Source of the DNA: an uncultured Tenacibaculum sp.
GTDB lineage: Bacteria > Bacteroidota > Bacteroidia > Flavobacteriales > Flavobacteriaceae
Assembly (NCBI RefSeq): GCF_947499065.1
Contig: NZ_CANMMT010000001.1
Span: forward strand, 682,001-746,000
Direction: 5' to 3'
Length of the DNA stretch: 64,000 nt
Part shown: positions 19,481 to 28,949 of the stretch, one piece after another
Position numbering within the stretch: position 1 is the stretch's first letter
Layout of the letters: the number at the start of each line of letters is the position of its first letter
Translations under genes and position numbers: made by a program
Notes under the pieces: model-generated
Told to the model about the DNA's origin: nothing
Databases searched by the model: none
The model's input: only the letters and a program-made list of their open reading frames with translations

Positions 19481-20821
19481 ATGATGAACTGGGAACAATT
19501 ACTCTCTTTAAAACGTTATGGAGACACTCAAAAAAGAGAACGAATAAAACAAGACGAAACACGTCTAGGATTTGAAGTAGATTTTGATAGAATTATATTT
19601 TCATCAGCATTTCGTAGCCTTCAAGATAAAACTCAAGTAATACCACTTTCAAAAACCGATTTTGTACATACTAGATTAACCCATAGTTTAGAAGTGTCTG
19701 TTGTAGGAAGAACCCTTGGTCGTAGAGTAGGTAAGATATTGTTAGAAAGACACCCAAATCTAAAAGAATTAGGATATACTTTTAATGATTTTGGAGCAAT
19801 TGTAGCAGCAGCTTCTGTAATGCATGATATAGGAAATCCGCCTTTTGGCCATTCAGGAGAAAAAGCAATTGGGGAATACTTTAAGACAGGAAAAGGACTT
19901 CAATATAAAGAACAGCTTACAGAAAAAGAATATCAAGATATTATAGATTTTGAAGGTAATGCGAATGGTTTTAAAATTCTAACAGAGAATAATCAGGGAA
20001 CCGAAGGAGGTTTACGACTATCCTATGCTACTTTAGGAGCTTTTATGAAGTATCCAAAAGAAAGTCTACCTAAAAAACCAACTAAACATATAGTTGACAA
20101 AAAGTATGGTTTTTTTCAATCGGAAAAAGAGGCTTTTTTAGATATAGCTAACGATTTAGGATTGCAAAAAAAAGAAAGTGATGGAATATCATATTACCGT
20201 CATCCATTAGCGTATTTAGTAGAAGCTGCAGATGATATTTGCTATACAATTATCGATTTTGAAGATGGAATAAATCTAGGGTTAATAGATGAAGATTATG
20301 CTTTAGAGTATATGATTAAGTTAGTGAAAAATACTATCGATATAAAAAAATACCATTCACTTCAGTATAAAAAAGATAGAGTAAGTTATTTAAGAGCCTT
20401 AGCTATTGGTGTCTTAATTAATGAAGCAATTGATATTTTCTTAGAAAATGAAGAGGAAATATTAAACGGAACATTTGATAAATCGTTGTTAGATAAATGC
20501 AAGTTTGAAGCACAAATAAATGATATCATTAAAATTAGTGTAGAAAAAATTTATCGTAGTAAAGAAGTTATAGAAAAAGAAGTAGCAGGCTATAAGATTA
20601 TTGCAGATTTATTAGATGTATTTGTTACAGCTCTTAATAATAAATTTAAAGGAAATCAATCAAATTATGATAAGTTGGTATTGAATTTACTACCTAAACA
20701 ATACCAGCAAGAAAAAGAGAATTTATACGATAGAATTATGCAAATAGCTAGTTATGTTTCCGGTTTATCTGATGGTTTTGCAATAAGGTTATATCAAAAA
20801 ATAAAAGGAAATGTAATTTAA
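19481..20821 (+). CDS. dgt: dGTPase (HD-domain deoxyguanosine triphosphate triphosphohydrolase)
   Basis: The 446-residue protein has the dGTPase-type HD domain: FRSLQDKTQV, THSLEVS, and MHDIGNPPFGHSGE (His-Asp pair near 112). Another metal-ligand Asp lies in AADDICY. The family hydrolyses dGTP, or several dNTPs, to the deoxynucleoside and triphosphate. It stands 81 bp downstream of nrdA with a terminator in between. A dNTP-making and a dNTP-degrading gene therefore sit side by side. ATG 19481 and 19484 are both possible starts. Confidence 0.9.
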   Translation: MMNWEQLLSLKRYGDTQKRERIKQDETRLGFEVDFDRIIFSSAFRSLQDKTQVIPLSKTDFVHTRLTHSLEVSVVGRTLGRRVGKILLERHPNLKELGYTFNDFGAIVAAASVMHDIGNPPFGHSGEKAIGEYFKTGKGLQYKEQLTEKEYQDIIDFEGNANGFKILTENNQGTEGGLRLSYATLGAFMKYPKESLPKKPTKHIVDKKYGFFQSEKEAFLDIANDLGLQKKESDGISYYRHPLAYLVEAADDICYTIIDFEDGINLGLIDEDYALEYMIKLVKNTIDIKKYHSLQYKKDRVSYLRALAIGVLINEAIDIFLENEEEILNGTFDKSLLDKCKFEAQINDIIKISVEKIYRSKEVIEKEVAGYKIIADLLDVFVTALNNKFKGNQSNYDKLVLNLLPKQYQQEKENLYDRIMQIASYVSGLSDGFAIRLYQKIKGNVI

Positions 20822-20936
20822 GAGACTGTTAAAATTCAGTTTTTATGTTAAAATATTCAATATATTAGCTTTTTTTTAATAAAAAGGTAGGGAAAAATTA
20901 ACTATACCTGTTTTACATGTTACTAATAACTTTATT

Positions 20937-23900
20937 ATGAATAAAAAAATACTCTTTTTTAGCTTACTACTTGTAGCTATGGCTGGTGTTGTTTTTAAGA
21001 CTTTGGATAAGAAGGAATCCAAGATTGAAAAACTAAGAAAACAGCATGCAGAATTTTTAAAAAATCATCCTTACCAAAAAACAGGTGAGTTACCAAAAAA
21101 ACAAAGAAAAGCACAAGGTTTACCACCAAATGCTTATTTTGAACAAAAATATTTAAGTGAGATGAGTCCTATTACAGGAACAATTCACAAAGAAAATATT
21201 TACAAACTTCAAGAAGAGTTAAAAAAACTTAGACTAAGTCAAAAAGTTCCAGGTGAGGCGGGTAATGCTTGGGTTGAAAGAGGTCCGGATAACGTTGGAG
21301 GAAGGACAAGAGCTTTATTATTTGATCCAAATGATGCTACTAATGAAACTGTTTTTGCAGGAGGAGTTAGTGGAGGTTTATGGAAAAACACAAATATATC
21401 TAATCCTACAAGTAGATGGGTTAGAATAGGTATTCCTGAAAATTTAGCAGTTTCTTGTATTGTAGCAGATCCAAATAATTCAAAAATATTTTATGTAGGA
21501 ACAGGGGAGTCTTATACAAGTGATGCGAATGGAGACGGTTTATGGAAGACAACCGATGGAGGTAATTCTTGGAATAAAGTTTTTGGAGGAGCTACAGGAG
21601 GGCTTATCACTAGTGCGATATCTGGTGTAAAAACTATTCCAGGAATATTACATATAAATGATGTAGCTATAAGAAATAATGCAGGTACTTCTGAAATTTA
21701 TGTGGCTGCAGGTGAAGCTGGATATTCAGGAGGTGTTTCTTTAGGAGGTGATGATTATGGTTTATATAAATCAACTGATGGGGTAAATTTTGCGAAAGTT
21801 AATGTTCCTAAAACATCAAATGGAAATGAATACGAACCAAATAATATAGAAATTTCTTCTGATAATTCAATTTATTTAAGTACTAACCGAAGCTTCACTT
21901 TTGGTGATGGAGGAGGGGCTGTTTTTAAATCAACAGACGGAACAACATTTACTTTAAAATATACAGTACCAAATGGTAGGAGAACAGAAGTAGCAACATC
22001 ACCTACAAATGCAGGTGTAGTATATGTATTAGGACAAACTGGTAATTCTGATGCACCAGTAAAAATATTTAAAACAACAAACGATTTTGGTGAAGTTACA
22101 GATTTACCTTTACCAGATGATGCTGATAACGGGATTCCGGCAAATGATTTTACTAGAGGACAAGCTTTTTATGACTTATTAATAAAAGTTGATCCAAATG
22201 ATGAAAATGTAGTATATGTTGGAGGTATAGATTTGTTTAAGTCTACTAATGGTGGAGCAAGTTGGAATCAAATATCTAAATGGTCTAATAATCCAGGTTT
22301 AAGTAGTATTGTGGCACCTTTTGTTCACGCAGATCAGCACGGTATAGCTTTTGCTTCTTCTTCTAGAATAGTTTTTAGTAATGATGGAGGAGTATATTTC
22401 TCAAATAACTCAGGGAAAGATATTGATGCTAGAAATAATAACTATAATACATTACAATTTTATACTGTAGGGGTTGCTCCAACAACAGCATTTGGTGGTG
22501 CTGAATATTTTTTAGCAGGAGCTCAAGATAACGGTTCTCACTTAATTTCTAATGCAACAGCAGGAATTAATAGTTCTAATCAAGTATTTGGAGGTGATGG
22601 TGCAGCTAGTTTTTTTGATACTGATGGTTCAGATAAATATTATATAGTAAACTATGTATATAACCAAGCAATAGAACTTAAAAACCTAGCAAATAATGAA
22701 ACAATTTCTATTAATGATGAAGATACTAGAAATGGAGATTTTATTAATCAAGAGGAATTAGATTCTAACCTTAATATTTTATATTCTAATTATACTTCAA
22801 GTTTTGGTAATATAGTAAGAAGATATTCTAACATATTGACGAAGGGGTCAATTGAAAAAAATAATTTAACTAATTTTTTAATGAATTCTGAACCGTCTTC
22901 ATTAAAAGTATCTCCATTTACAACAACATCAAGTAAGTTATATGTAGGTTTAAAAAATGGTAAATTATTAAAAGTAGAAGATGCAAATACAGATTCTAGT
23001 TCATGGAAAGATATAACAGGAAGCAACTTTGTTGGGTCTGTATCAGATATTGAATTTGGTGAAAATGAAGATCAAATTCTAGTTACAATGCATAACTATG
23101 GAGTTAAAAATGTATGGTATACATCAGATGGAGGAACAAATTGGTCAAATAAAGAAGGTGATTTACCAGATATTCCTGTAAAATCTATTTTACAAAACCC
23201 ATTAAATAGAAATGAAGTAATTATAGGAACTGATTTAGGAGTATGGAAAACAAAGAACTTTAATGTAGTTTCTCCTAATTGGACTCAATCTTATAATGGT
23301 ATGAGTTATGTACCAGTTTTAGATTTAGATTTACGTGATGATAATACTGTTTTTGCTGCAACTTATGGTAGAGGAATTTTCTCTGGTAAATTCATATCAG
23401 ATCCAAATGGAGATGACGATGGAGATGGAGTTTTAAATGGTGTTGATAACTGTCCTACTACTGCTAATGCAGATCAAAAAGATACAGATGGAAATGGAGT
23501 AGGAGATGCTTGTCAAGATACAGATGGAGATGGTGTTTTAGATGTTGATGATAACTGTCCTACAACTGCTAATGCAGATCAAAAAGATTCAGATGGAAAT
23601 GGAGTAGGAGATGCTTGTCAAGATACAGATGGAGATGGTGTCATGGATGATAAAGATAACTGTATTAAAGTTAAAAATGCAGATCAAAAAGATACAAACG
23701 GAAATGGAGTAGGAGATGTTTGTGATACTAGCTATTCAGCGGTAGACAACATTTCTATTCAAACAACTTCTGAAACTTGTGTTGATCAAAATGATGGGAA
23801 AATAACAGTAAATGTGAAAGAAACATTTGTTAGTTATACAGTAACATTAAATGGTACAGGTAAAAATGAATCAAAACAATTAACAACTACTAGTTTAACA

Positions 23901-24440
23901 TTCTCTGATTTAGAACCAGGATCTTATGAAGTTTGTGTGAAAGTTAATGATAAGAGTTATACACAATGTTTCGAAATTAATATTGTTGAAGCTAGTCCAG
24001 TTTCATTAAAAGTAGCGAAAAACAATCAGTCAAAAAATTATACTGTAAACGTTAACTCTGGAACAGCACCTTATAACGTATATTTAAATGGTAATTTAAT
24101 AGAAACATTCAATGTACCTACATTTGATGTTAATGTTGAAGGAAGTGGAATATTAGAGGTTAAAACATCAAAATCTTGTGAAGGAGTATTTAAAACATCA
24201 ATAGATAATATTTTCTTAAGAAATAACCCTGTAACCGATGCTATTAATTTAATGGTACCTTCAGATAGTGCACCAAGTTTAGATGTATTAGTTTATGATG
24301 TTACTGGAAAAGTAGTATTAGACAAGAAAATCGAAAAGCAAGGAAATGAATTATCAATTCCATTCGATAGTTTCAAGTCAGGGATTTATATCTTAAAAAT
24401 AGGTACAGATAAAACTAATACTTTTAAAATCTTAAAATAA
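20937..24440 (+). CDS. T9SS-secreted BNR-repeat / thrombospondin type 3 repeat protein
   Basis: The 1167-residue protein has an N-terminal signal (ILFFSLLLVAMAGVVF). A large beta-propeller region with sortilin/BNR-type Asp-box motifs (for example STDGGNSW-like TTDGGNSWNKV, STNGGASWNQ, TSDGGTNW) covers about 100-820. Three thrombospondin type 3 calcium-binding repeats (DGDGV..DNCP..ANADQKD) cover about 828-930. A SprB-like/Ig-like region follows, and the last 75 residues (NNPVTDAINL..YDVTGKVVLDKK..GIYILKI) form a type A T9SS sorting domain. The protein is therefore predicted to be exported across the outer membrane and attached or released. The substrate is unknown. The stop overlaps the next start (TAATG). 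Confidence 0.88.
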   Translation: MNKKILFFSLLLVAMAGVVFKTLDKKESKIEKLRKQHAEFLKNHPYQKTGELPKKQRKAQGLPPNAYFEQKYLSEMSPITGTIHKENIYKLQEELKKLRLSQKVPGEAGNAWVERGPDNVGGRTRALLFDPNDATNETVFAGGVSGGLWKNTNISNPTSRWVRIGIPENLAVSCIVADPNNSKIFYVGTGESYTSDANGDGLWKTTDGGNSWNKVFGGATGGLITSAISGVKTIPGILHINDVAIRNNAGTSEIYVAAGEAGYSGGVSLGGDDYGLYKSTDGVNFAKVNVPKTSNGNEYEPNNIEISSDNSIYLSTNRSFTFGDGGGAVFKSTDGTTFTLKYTVPNGRRTEVATSPTNAGVVYVLGQTGNSDAPVKIFKTTNDFGEVTDLPLPDDADNGIPANDFTRGQAFYDLLIKVDPNDENVVYVGGIDLFKSTNGGASWNQISKWSNNPGLSSIVAPFVHADQHGIAFASSSRIVFSNDGGVYFSNNSGKDIDARNNNYNTLQFYTVGVAPTTAFGGAEYFLAGAQDNGSHLISNATAGINSSNQVFGGDGAASFFDTDGSDKYYIVNYVYNQAIELKNLANNETISINDEDTRNGDFINQEELDSNLNILYSNYTSSFGNIVRRYSNILTKGSIEKNNLTNFLMNSEPSSLKVSPFTTTSSKLYVGLKNGKLLKVEDANTDSSSWKDITGSNFVGSVSDIEFGENEDQILVTMHNYGVKNVWYTSDGGTNWSNKEGDLPDIPVKSILQNPLNRNEVIIGTDLGVWKTKNFNVVSPNWTQSYNGMSYVPVLDLDLRDDNTVFAATYGRGIFSGKFISDPNGDDDGDGVLNGVDNCPTTANADQKDTDGNGVGDACQDTDGDGVLDVDDNCPTTANADQKDSDGNGVGDACQDTDGDGVMDDKDNCIKVKNADQKDTNGNGVGDVCDTSYSAVDNISIQTTSETCVDQNDGKITVNVKETFVSYTVTLNGTGKNESKQLTTTSLTFSDLEPGSYEVCVKVNDKSYTQCFEINIVEASPVSLKVAKNNQSKNYTVNVNSGTAPYNVYLNGNLIETFNVPTFDVNVEGSGILEVKTSKSCEGVFKTSIDNIFLRNNPVTDAINLMVPSDSAPSLDVLVYDVTGKVVLDKKIEKQGNELSIPFDSFKSGIYILKIGTDKTNTFKILK
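23418..23723 (+). repeat. Three tandem 105-bp repeats encoding TSP3 units
   Basis: Unit starts are at 23418, 23523 and 23628. The first two are nearly identical at the DNA level and the third is diverged. The units encode Asp/Asn-rich calcium-binding repeats, so copy number may vary by slippage. Confidence 0.9.
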
Positions 24441-25141
24441 TGATAAAAGCAATAAAAAATATAGCATTATTTTCAATTCCATTATTCGTTGCTTGTGGAG
24501 GTGGAAGCAGTTCAAGCGGAGGAGGAGAAGTTGTTAATGATGCACCAAGTAAGGTAAGTTTAGAATTTCCAACAGAAAATCTGTTATGTATCGATAATAC
24601 AATCACCTTTAATTGGACTGATGCAACTGATGCAAATAATGATCCAATAAGTTACAAGGTAGAAATCTCTAAAAATAGAGAGATGACCGATATTGTTAAA
24701 ACAGAAACAGCGAGTGTTTCAGAAGCTTCTATAACATTAGATAAAGGAGTTGCTTTTTACTGGCGTGTTACAGCTTCAGATAATAAAGGTAAATCTGGAG
24801 AAGCTTCATCTGTATTTGCTTTTTATACTAAAGGAACTGGAGTTGTAAATGCAGCACCATTTAGTGCTGAATTAACAAGCCCTGAAATGGATAGTTCAGT
24901 TTCAGGTACTAGTGTTAGTTTAAAATGGAAAGGAGCAGATTCTAATACAGGAGATACATTAAAATACGATGTATATTTTGGAGAAGATGCAAATCCACAA
25001 ACAAAAGAGGGTTCTCTTTTAACAACGAACACATTTGATGTTAATGTTGTAAGTGGAAAAACATATTACTGGAAAGTAAATACAATTGATGATTCAGGAG
25101 CAAAATCAATTGGACAAATATGGAGTTTTAAAGTAAACTAA
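24440..25141 (+). CDS. Lipoprotein with two fibronectin type III-like domains
   Basis: The 233-residue protein has a lipoprotein signal (LFSIPLFVAC) followed by a Gly/Ser-rich linker (GGGSSSSGGG). Two FN3-like domains follow (about 40-135 and 140-233), each with the typical end YWRVTASDNKG or YWKVNTIDDSG. The gene is translationally coupled to the T9SS protein (TAATG overlap), so the lipoprotein may anchor or assist that secreted protein. The partner role is inference from context only. Confidence 0.75.
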   Translation: MIKAIKNIALFSIPLFVACGGGSSSSGGGEVVNDAPSKVSLEFPTENLLCIDNTITFNWTDATDANNDPISYKVEISKNREMTDIVKTETASVSEASITLDKGVAFYWRVTASDNKGKSGEASSVFAFYTKGTGVVNAAPFSAELTSPEMDSSVSGTSVSLKWKGADSNTGDTLKYDVYFGEDANPQTKEGSLLTTNTFDVNVVSGKTYYWKVNTIDDSGAKSIGQIWSFKVN

Positions 25142-25167
25142 AACCGTATTTAAGGATATAAATAGAA

Positions 25168-25196
25168 AGAGGTGATTTTTAAATCACCTCTTTTTT
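25168..25196. terminator. Intrinsic terminator between convergent genes
   Basis: AGAGGTGATTT / AAATCACCTCT with a TT loop is followed by TTTTT on the plus strand. On the minus strand the tail is weaker. It ends the lipoprotein gene and may also serve the DUF3109 gene. Confidence 0.88.
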
Positions 25197-25764
25197 ATTT
25201 TAATTTTTTTTCTGCCATTTGTTCTAGTTCATCATACCAATTCTGGCCAAATCTTCTAACTAAAGCCTGTTTTACAAATTTATATACAGGTACTTGTAGT
25301 TCTTTCCCTAAAGAGCAGGCATCATCACAGATTTCCCATTTATGATAGTTAACAGCCGAGAATTCACTATAATCTTTAACACGAACAGGGTATAAGTGAC
25401 AAGAAATAGGTTTTTTCCAATCTACTATACCTTGGTTATATGCTTCTTCAATAGCACAAAGAGCAGTACCCTTATCGTCAAAAATTACATAAGCACAATC
25501 AGCATCATCAATAAGAGGAGTTTCTAGTTCTCCAAAGTCACTAGTAATCCATGTGCCTTGCTTTTCAATAGCCTCAATACCCTCTTTACGAAGAAAAGGT
25601 TTTACTTTAGGGTAAATGTCTTCTAAAATTTTAGTCTCTTCTTCTATTAATGGGGCCCCTGCATCACCATCAATACAACAAGCACCTTTGCATGCCGATA
25701 AATTACAAACAAAGTCTTTTTCTATAAGGTCTTCTGAAACGATGGTTTTTCCTAATTGAAACAT
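25195..25764 (-). CDS. DUF3109 cysteine-rich protein
   Basis: The 189-residue protein matches DUF3109. It has a conserved Cys cluster near the N-terminus (FVCNLSACKGACC), an Asp-rich segment and later cysteines (ADCAY, ALCAIEEA, ISCHLYPVR, EICDDAC). The cysteine spacing suggests a bound metal or iron-sulfur cluster, as in zinc/iron-chelating families of similar pattern. No catalytic function is known to me. It is transcribed divergently from the marC-like gene, with candidate -7 elements for both in the shared gap. Confidence 0.88.
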   Translation of the reverse strand: MFQLGKTIVSEDLIEKDFVCNLSACKGACCIDGDAGAPLIEEETKILEDIYPKVKPFLRKEGIEAIEKQGTWITSDFGELETPLIDDADCAYVIFDDKGTALCAIEEAYNQGIVDWKKPISCHLYPVRVKDYSEFSAVNYHKWEICDDACSLGKELQVPVYKFVKQALVRRFGQNWYDELEQMAEKKLK

Positions 25765-25815
25765 AAAAGATATTTAAAGTCGGAAGTTTATGTTAACTTC
25801 ACGTAAATTTAAATG

Positions 25816-25823
25816 CAAAAATA
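25816..25823 (-). promoter_or_regulatory. Candidate -7 element for the DUF3109 gene
   Basis: TATTTTTG (minus strand) lies 52 bp before the start codon. No -33 was identified. Confidence 0.4.
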
Positions 25824-25845
25824 CTAGATTGTAACATTACTTATC

Positions 25846-25853
25846 TAATTTTG
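25846..25853 (+). promoter_or_regulatory. Candidate -7 element for the MarC-family gene
   Basis: TAATTTTG followed by CAC lies 21 bp before ATG 25874, a typical flavobacterial arrangement. A TTG lies 14 bp upstream, shorter than the usual spacing. Confidence 0.45.
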
Positions 25854-25873
25854 CACCTGAAAAACATTATAAT

Positions 25874-26455
25874 ATGAGTTTTAACTTAAAAGAAATTTTT
25901 ACTGCTTTCATGGTATTGTTTGCGGTAATCGATATTATTGGAAATATTCCTATTATTATAGATTTACGTAAAAAAGTAGGTCATATTCAATCAGAAAAAG
26001 CCTCAGTAATAGCAGGTTTTATTATGATTTTATTCTTGTTTGTAGGAGAACGATTATTAAGTTTAATAGGTATAGACGTACACTCTTTTGCCGTTGCTGG
26101 AGCTTTTATCTTATTTTTTATTGCTTTAGAAATGATTTTAGGTATTACGTTATATAAAGAAGATGAAGATGAAACTTTAACAGCAACTGTTTTTCCTCTT
26201 GCTTTCCCATTAATAGCAGGTCCAGGTAGTTTGACTACGCTTTTATCTTTACGAGCTGAATTTCATATTGGAAACATTATTATAGCGGTTTTATTAAATG
26301 TATTAGTTATTTATATAGTACTAAAAACATCTTCTAAAATTGAAAAAATGATTGGTAATAATGGAATAAAAATAATTAGAAAGGTTTTTGGTGTAATTCT
26401 ATTAGCAATTGCTGTAAAGTTATTTGCAACGAATATAAAAGTATTATTAGCATAG
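25874..26455 (+). CDS. MarC family membrane protein
   Basis: A 193-residue integral membrane protein with about six hydrophobic segments. It shows the MarC features: an early FAVIDIIGNIPI motif (about 17-28) and FPLAFPLIAGPGSLTTLLSL (about 110-130). The family is widespread, and its transport substrate is not established; the name comes from an old link to multiple antibiotic resistance that does not define function. It starts a small operon: the flavoprotein gene follows after one base, and the endonuclease gene lies 21 bp after that. Confidence 0.9.
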   Translation: MSFNLKEIFTAFMVLFAVIDIIGNIPIIIDLRKKVGHIQSEKASVIAGFIMILFLFVGERLLSLIGIDVHSFAVAGAFILFFIALEMILGITLYKEDEDETLTATVFPLAFPLIAGPGSLTTLLSLRAEFHIGNIIIAVLLNVLVIYIVLKTSSKIEKMIGNNGIKIIRKVFGVILLAIAVKLFATNIKVLLA

Positions 26456-26456
26456 T

Positions 26457-27074
26457 ATGAGTTTTGACACTTTAATTATTGGAGGAGGAGTTGCAGGAAT
26501 GCAATGTGCTTTAGTATTGGGTTCTGCTCAAAACAAGGAGTATAGTAAAGATAAAAAAGTTGGAATTGTTTTACATCAACGATCTTCTCATTTGCAAAAT
26601 GCCTTATTCAATAATGTTTTAGGATTAGCTCCTGGTACGTTAGGAAAAGATATATTAGTAGAAGGAAAGGAGCAGTTAAAAGCTCAATATCCTGATGTTT
26701 TACAGTTAGAAAATGAAAAAGTAATTGCTGTTTTAGAAGCTGAAAATGAGGTTTACAAAGTAATTACTAATAAGACTGAATATTTTAGCAAGAATGTAGT
26801 AATAGCATTAAACTATTCGAAACCCTTTGAAATAGCTGGTTTAGAGCAATATATAGAGCCTCATATGAGAGCTAATGCTATGAAAGACAGAATACAATTA
26901 CGTAATTTTAACCATCTAATAAAAAAAGGTTTGTATGTTTGCGGAACTTTAGCAGGATGGCGTAGTCAATTTGCCATTGCCGCAGGTAGTGGAGCAAGTG
27001 TAGCGACTGATATATTAACAGAATGGAATGATAATATACCAACTAAAGTACACGATAAAATAATAACAAAGTAA
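26457..27074 (+). CDS. FAD/NAD(P)-binding thioredoxin-reductase-like protein
   Basis: The 205-residue protein begins with the FAD motif LIIGGGVAGMQCAL (about 6-19). It ends with the second FAD-binding motif of pyridine-nucleotide oxidoreductases (GLYVCGTLAGW...AAGSGASVA, about 160-185). It is much shorter than thioredoxin reductase (about 310): the middle NAD(P)-binding domain and the CxxC redox pair are absent. It is probably a reduced flavoprotein rather than a thioredoxin reductase. It is one base from the MarC gene's stop and on the same strand. Confidence 0.7.
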   Translation: MSFDTLIIGGGVAGMQCALVLGSAQNKEYSKDKKVGIVLHQRSSHLQNALFNNVLGLAPGTLGKDILVEGKEQLKAQYPDVLQLENEKVIAVLEAENEVYKVITNKTEYFSKNVVIALNYSKPFEIAGLEQYIEPHMRANAMKDRIQLRNFNHLIKKGLYVCGTLAGWRSQFAIAAGSGASVATDILTEWNDNIPTKVHDKIITK

Positions 27075-27095
27075 ATTTAAATAGTACATAGAACG

Positions 27096-28247
27096 ATGAA
27101 AAGAGTATTAATGTTAGGGCTTATAACCCTTTTATATATTAATTGCGGAGGAAATGATAGTGAGGTGGTAACACCAACACCAGATGATAAAGTTACTGCG
27201 GTAAATGATTCTTACCAAGGAGAAGAAAACAAGTCACAAACTATCTCTGATTTCTTATCTAACGATACTTATAAACAAGGTAATGTTAAGATTACAGTAG
27301 AGCCAAATTCGTTAAAGAATGGAGCAATAACGCAAAGTGGAAATAGTTTTACATATACACCAGCTAAAGATTTTGTTGGGAGCGATTCTTTTAAATATAC
27401 AATATGTAGTACAATTACAACATCGAGTTGTTCTACAGCTACCATTACTGTTACAGTAAAAGCTTCTAGTAGCAATTCTAATAATTCTGGAAACTTCAAT
27501 ATCCCTTCAGCATTAATTAGTTATTATAAAGATGTAAACTTTAATTTAACAGGGTCTGCATTAAAAGATGCTTTAGCAACAAAAACAATTAGTGCACATA
27601 CAAATCCAGTTTCATCTTACACACCAGGTGTTTGGGATGTATTAAAACAATCAGATTTAGATCCTACAGATAATAGCAAAGTGCTTTTAATTTATGGATA
27701 TAATGATTCTGATGGAAATACTGTAACTGACAGAACTAGAGGTAAAGATAGTAATGGAGGAACAGCAGGTTCAGATTGGAATAGAGAACACGTATATGCA
27801 AAGTCATTAGGAACTCCAAAATTTGAAAATAATGATACAGCAGGTTCAGATCCACATCACTTAAGAGCTTCAGATGTTAAGATGAATTCTAATAGAAATA
27901 ATAAAAAGTTTGCTGATGGTTCTGGTAATGCTGGTGATGTATCTGGTAATTGGTATCCTGGTGATGAATGGAAAGGTGATGTTGCTCGTATGATGATGTA
28001 TATGTATTTGCGTTATGGAAATCAATGTTTACCAAAAAATGTAGCTGTAGGTGACATTAATTCATCAGATAGTAATATGATAAATTTATTATTACAATGG
28101 AATATAGATGATCCTGTTTCTGATTATGAAAAAAACAGAAATAATATTATAGCTAATAAACAAGGAAATAGAAATCCATTAATTGACAATCCATATTTAG
28201 CTACAGTAATTTGGGGTGGTGGAGACGCTATAAACACATGGAAATAA
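27096..28247 (+). CDS. Secreted endonuclease I family nuclease lipoprotein
   Basis: The 383-residue protein has a lipoprotein signal (LGLITLLYINC). An Ig/cadherin-like domain of the type found in Bacteroidota surface proteins (about 30-125, TPAKDFVGSDSFKYTI) comes next, followed by a Ser/Asn linker. The C-terminal endonuclease I domain (about 135-383) contains WNREHVYAKSLG and DPHHLRASD with the catalytic His and metal-binding residues. It is predicted to degrade extracellular DNA, which can supply nutrients or phosphate. It is the last gene of the marC operon. Confidence 0.9.
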   Translation: MKRVLMLGLITLLYINCGGNDSEVVTPTPDDKVTAVNDSYQGEENKSQTISDFLSNDTYKQGNVKITVEPNSLKNGAITQSGNSFTYTPAKDFVGSDSFKYTICSTITTSSCSTATITVTVKASSSNSNNSGNFNIPSALISYYKDVNFNLTGSALKDALATKTISAHTNPVSSYTPGVWDVLKQSDLDPTDNSKVLLIYGYNDSDGNTVTDRTRGKDSNGGTAGSDWNREHVYAKSLGTPKFENNDTAGSDPHHLRASDVKMNSNRNNKKFADGSGNAGDVSGNWYPGDEWKGDVARMMMYMYLRYGNQCLPKNVAVGDINSSDSNMINLLLQWNIDDPVSDYEKNRNNIIANKQGNRNPLIDNPYLATVIWGGGDAINTWK

Positions 28248-28260
28248 TAAAATGAAATAT

Positions 28261-28284
28261 AAAAGCTATTTTAAAATAGCTTTT
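28261..28284. terminator. Bidirectional terminator hairpin
   Basis: A palindromic AAAAGCTATTTT / AAAATAGCTTTT element lies between convergent genes. It overlaps the last codons of the response regulator gene. Confidence 0.75.
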
Positions 28285-28943
28285 ATATTATTTTTATAAG
28301 TCCTTCCTATAGGTAAAGAAATATTATTAATAGATAAACTTGTTCCGGCGAGCTTATCTATTTTTTTTGTGTTTACTATATACGATTTATGAATTTGTAC
28401 AAAATGACTCTTTTCTAAGGAATCTCGCCAATTTTTAAGAGAATCAATAGTAGTTAACTTTTTTGAAGTTGTATGAAAAGTAACATAGTTTCTATCAGAT
28501 TCTAAATATAAGATATCAGAAATATGTACTTTATGTATTGTTTTGTCGATATTTAAAAAAAGTACATTTTCTTGTTTAATATCTTCACGACTTAAATGCT
28601 TTTCAACTTTAGTTATTGCTTTTAAAAAACGATCAAAAGAAAACGGTTTTACTAAATAATCAACAATAGTGTCTAATTCAAAACTTGTAACAGCATAATC
28701 AGGATATGCAGTGGTAATAACAATTTTTGGTGGGTTCTTAATTGTTTTAATAAAATCTAACCCAGAAATGTCAGGTAAGTTAATGTCTAAAAAAACGGTA
28801 TCAACAGTATTATTTTTAAAAAAGTCATTGGCAGCTATAGCCGTTTGAAAAGTATCTGTAAGATGAATACCAGGCACTTTTTTAATGTAATTTTTTAAAA
28901 TATTTTGAGCAGGAAGCTCGTCTTCAATAATAATACAGTTCAT
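28266..28943 (-). CDS. LytTR-family response regulator
   Basis: The 225-residue protein has an N-terminal receiver domain with acidic pocket IIEDE, phosphoacceptor Asp near residue 53 (VFLDINLPDISG), Thr in ITTAY and Lys in VKPF. A C-terminal LytTR DNA-binding domain (about 125-225) contains ILYLESDRNYVTFHTT and FVQIHKSYIVN. It is coupled to the LytS-type kinase gene that starts 6 bp upstream in the same transcript. Target genes are unknown. Confidence 0.93.
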   Translation of the reverse strand: MNCIIIEDELPAQNILKNYIKKVPGIHLTDTFQTAIAANDFFKNNTVDTVFLDINLPDISGLDFIKTIKNPPKIVITTAYPDYAVTSFELDTIVDYLVKPFSFDRFLKAITKVEKHLSREDIKQENVLFLNIDKTIHKVHISDILYLESDRNYVTFHTTSKKLTTIDSLKNWRDSLEKSHFVQIHKSYIVNTKKIDKLAGTSLSINNISLPIGRTYKNNIKAILK

Positions 28944-28949
28944 AGCTTA

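Noticed and set aside
23418-23723. CRISPR-like array
   Set aside because: The repeats are in-frame 105-bp coding units (TSP3) inside a secreted protein, without unique spacers.
25816-25853. A complete divergent promoter with both -33 elements
   Set aside because: Only -7 elements fit; the nearest TTG/CAA are at wrong distances, so they were listed with low confidence.
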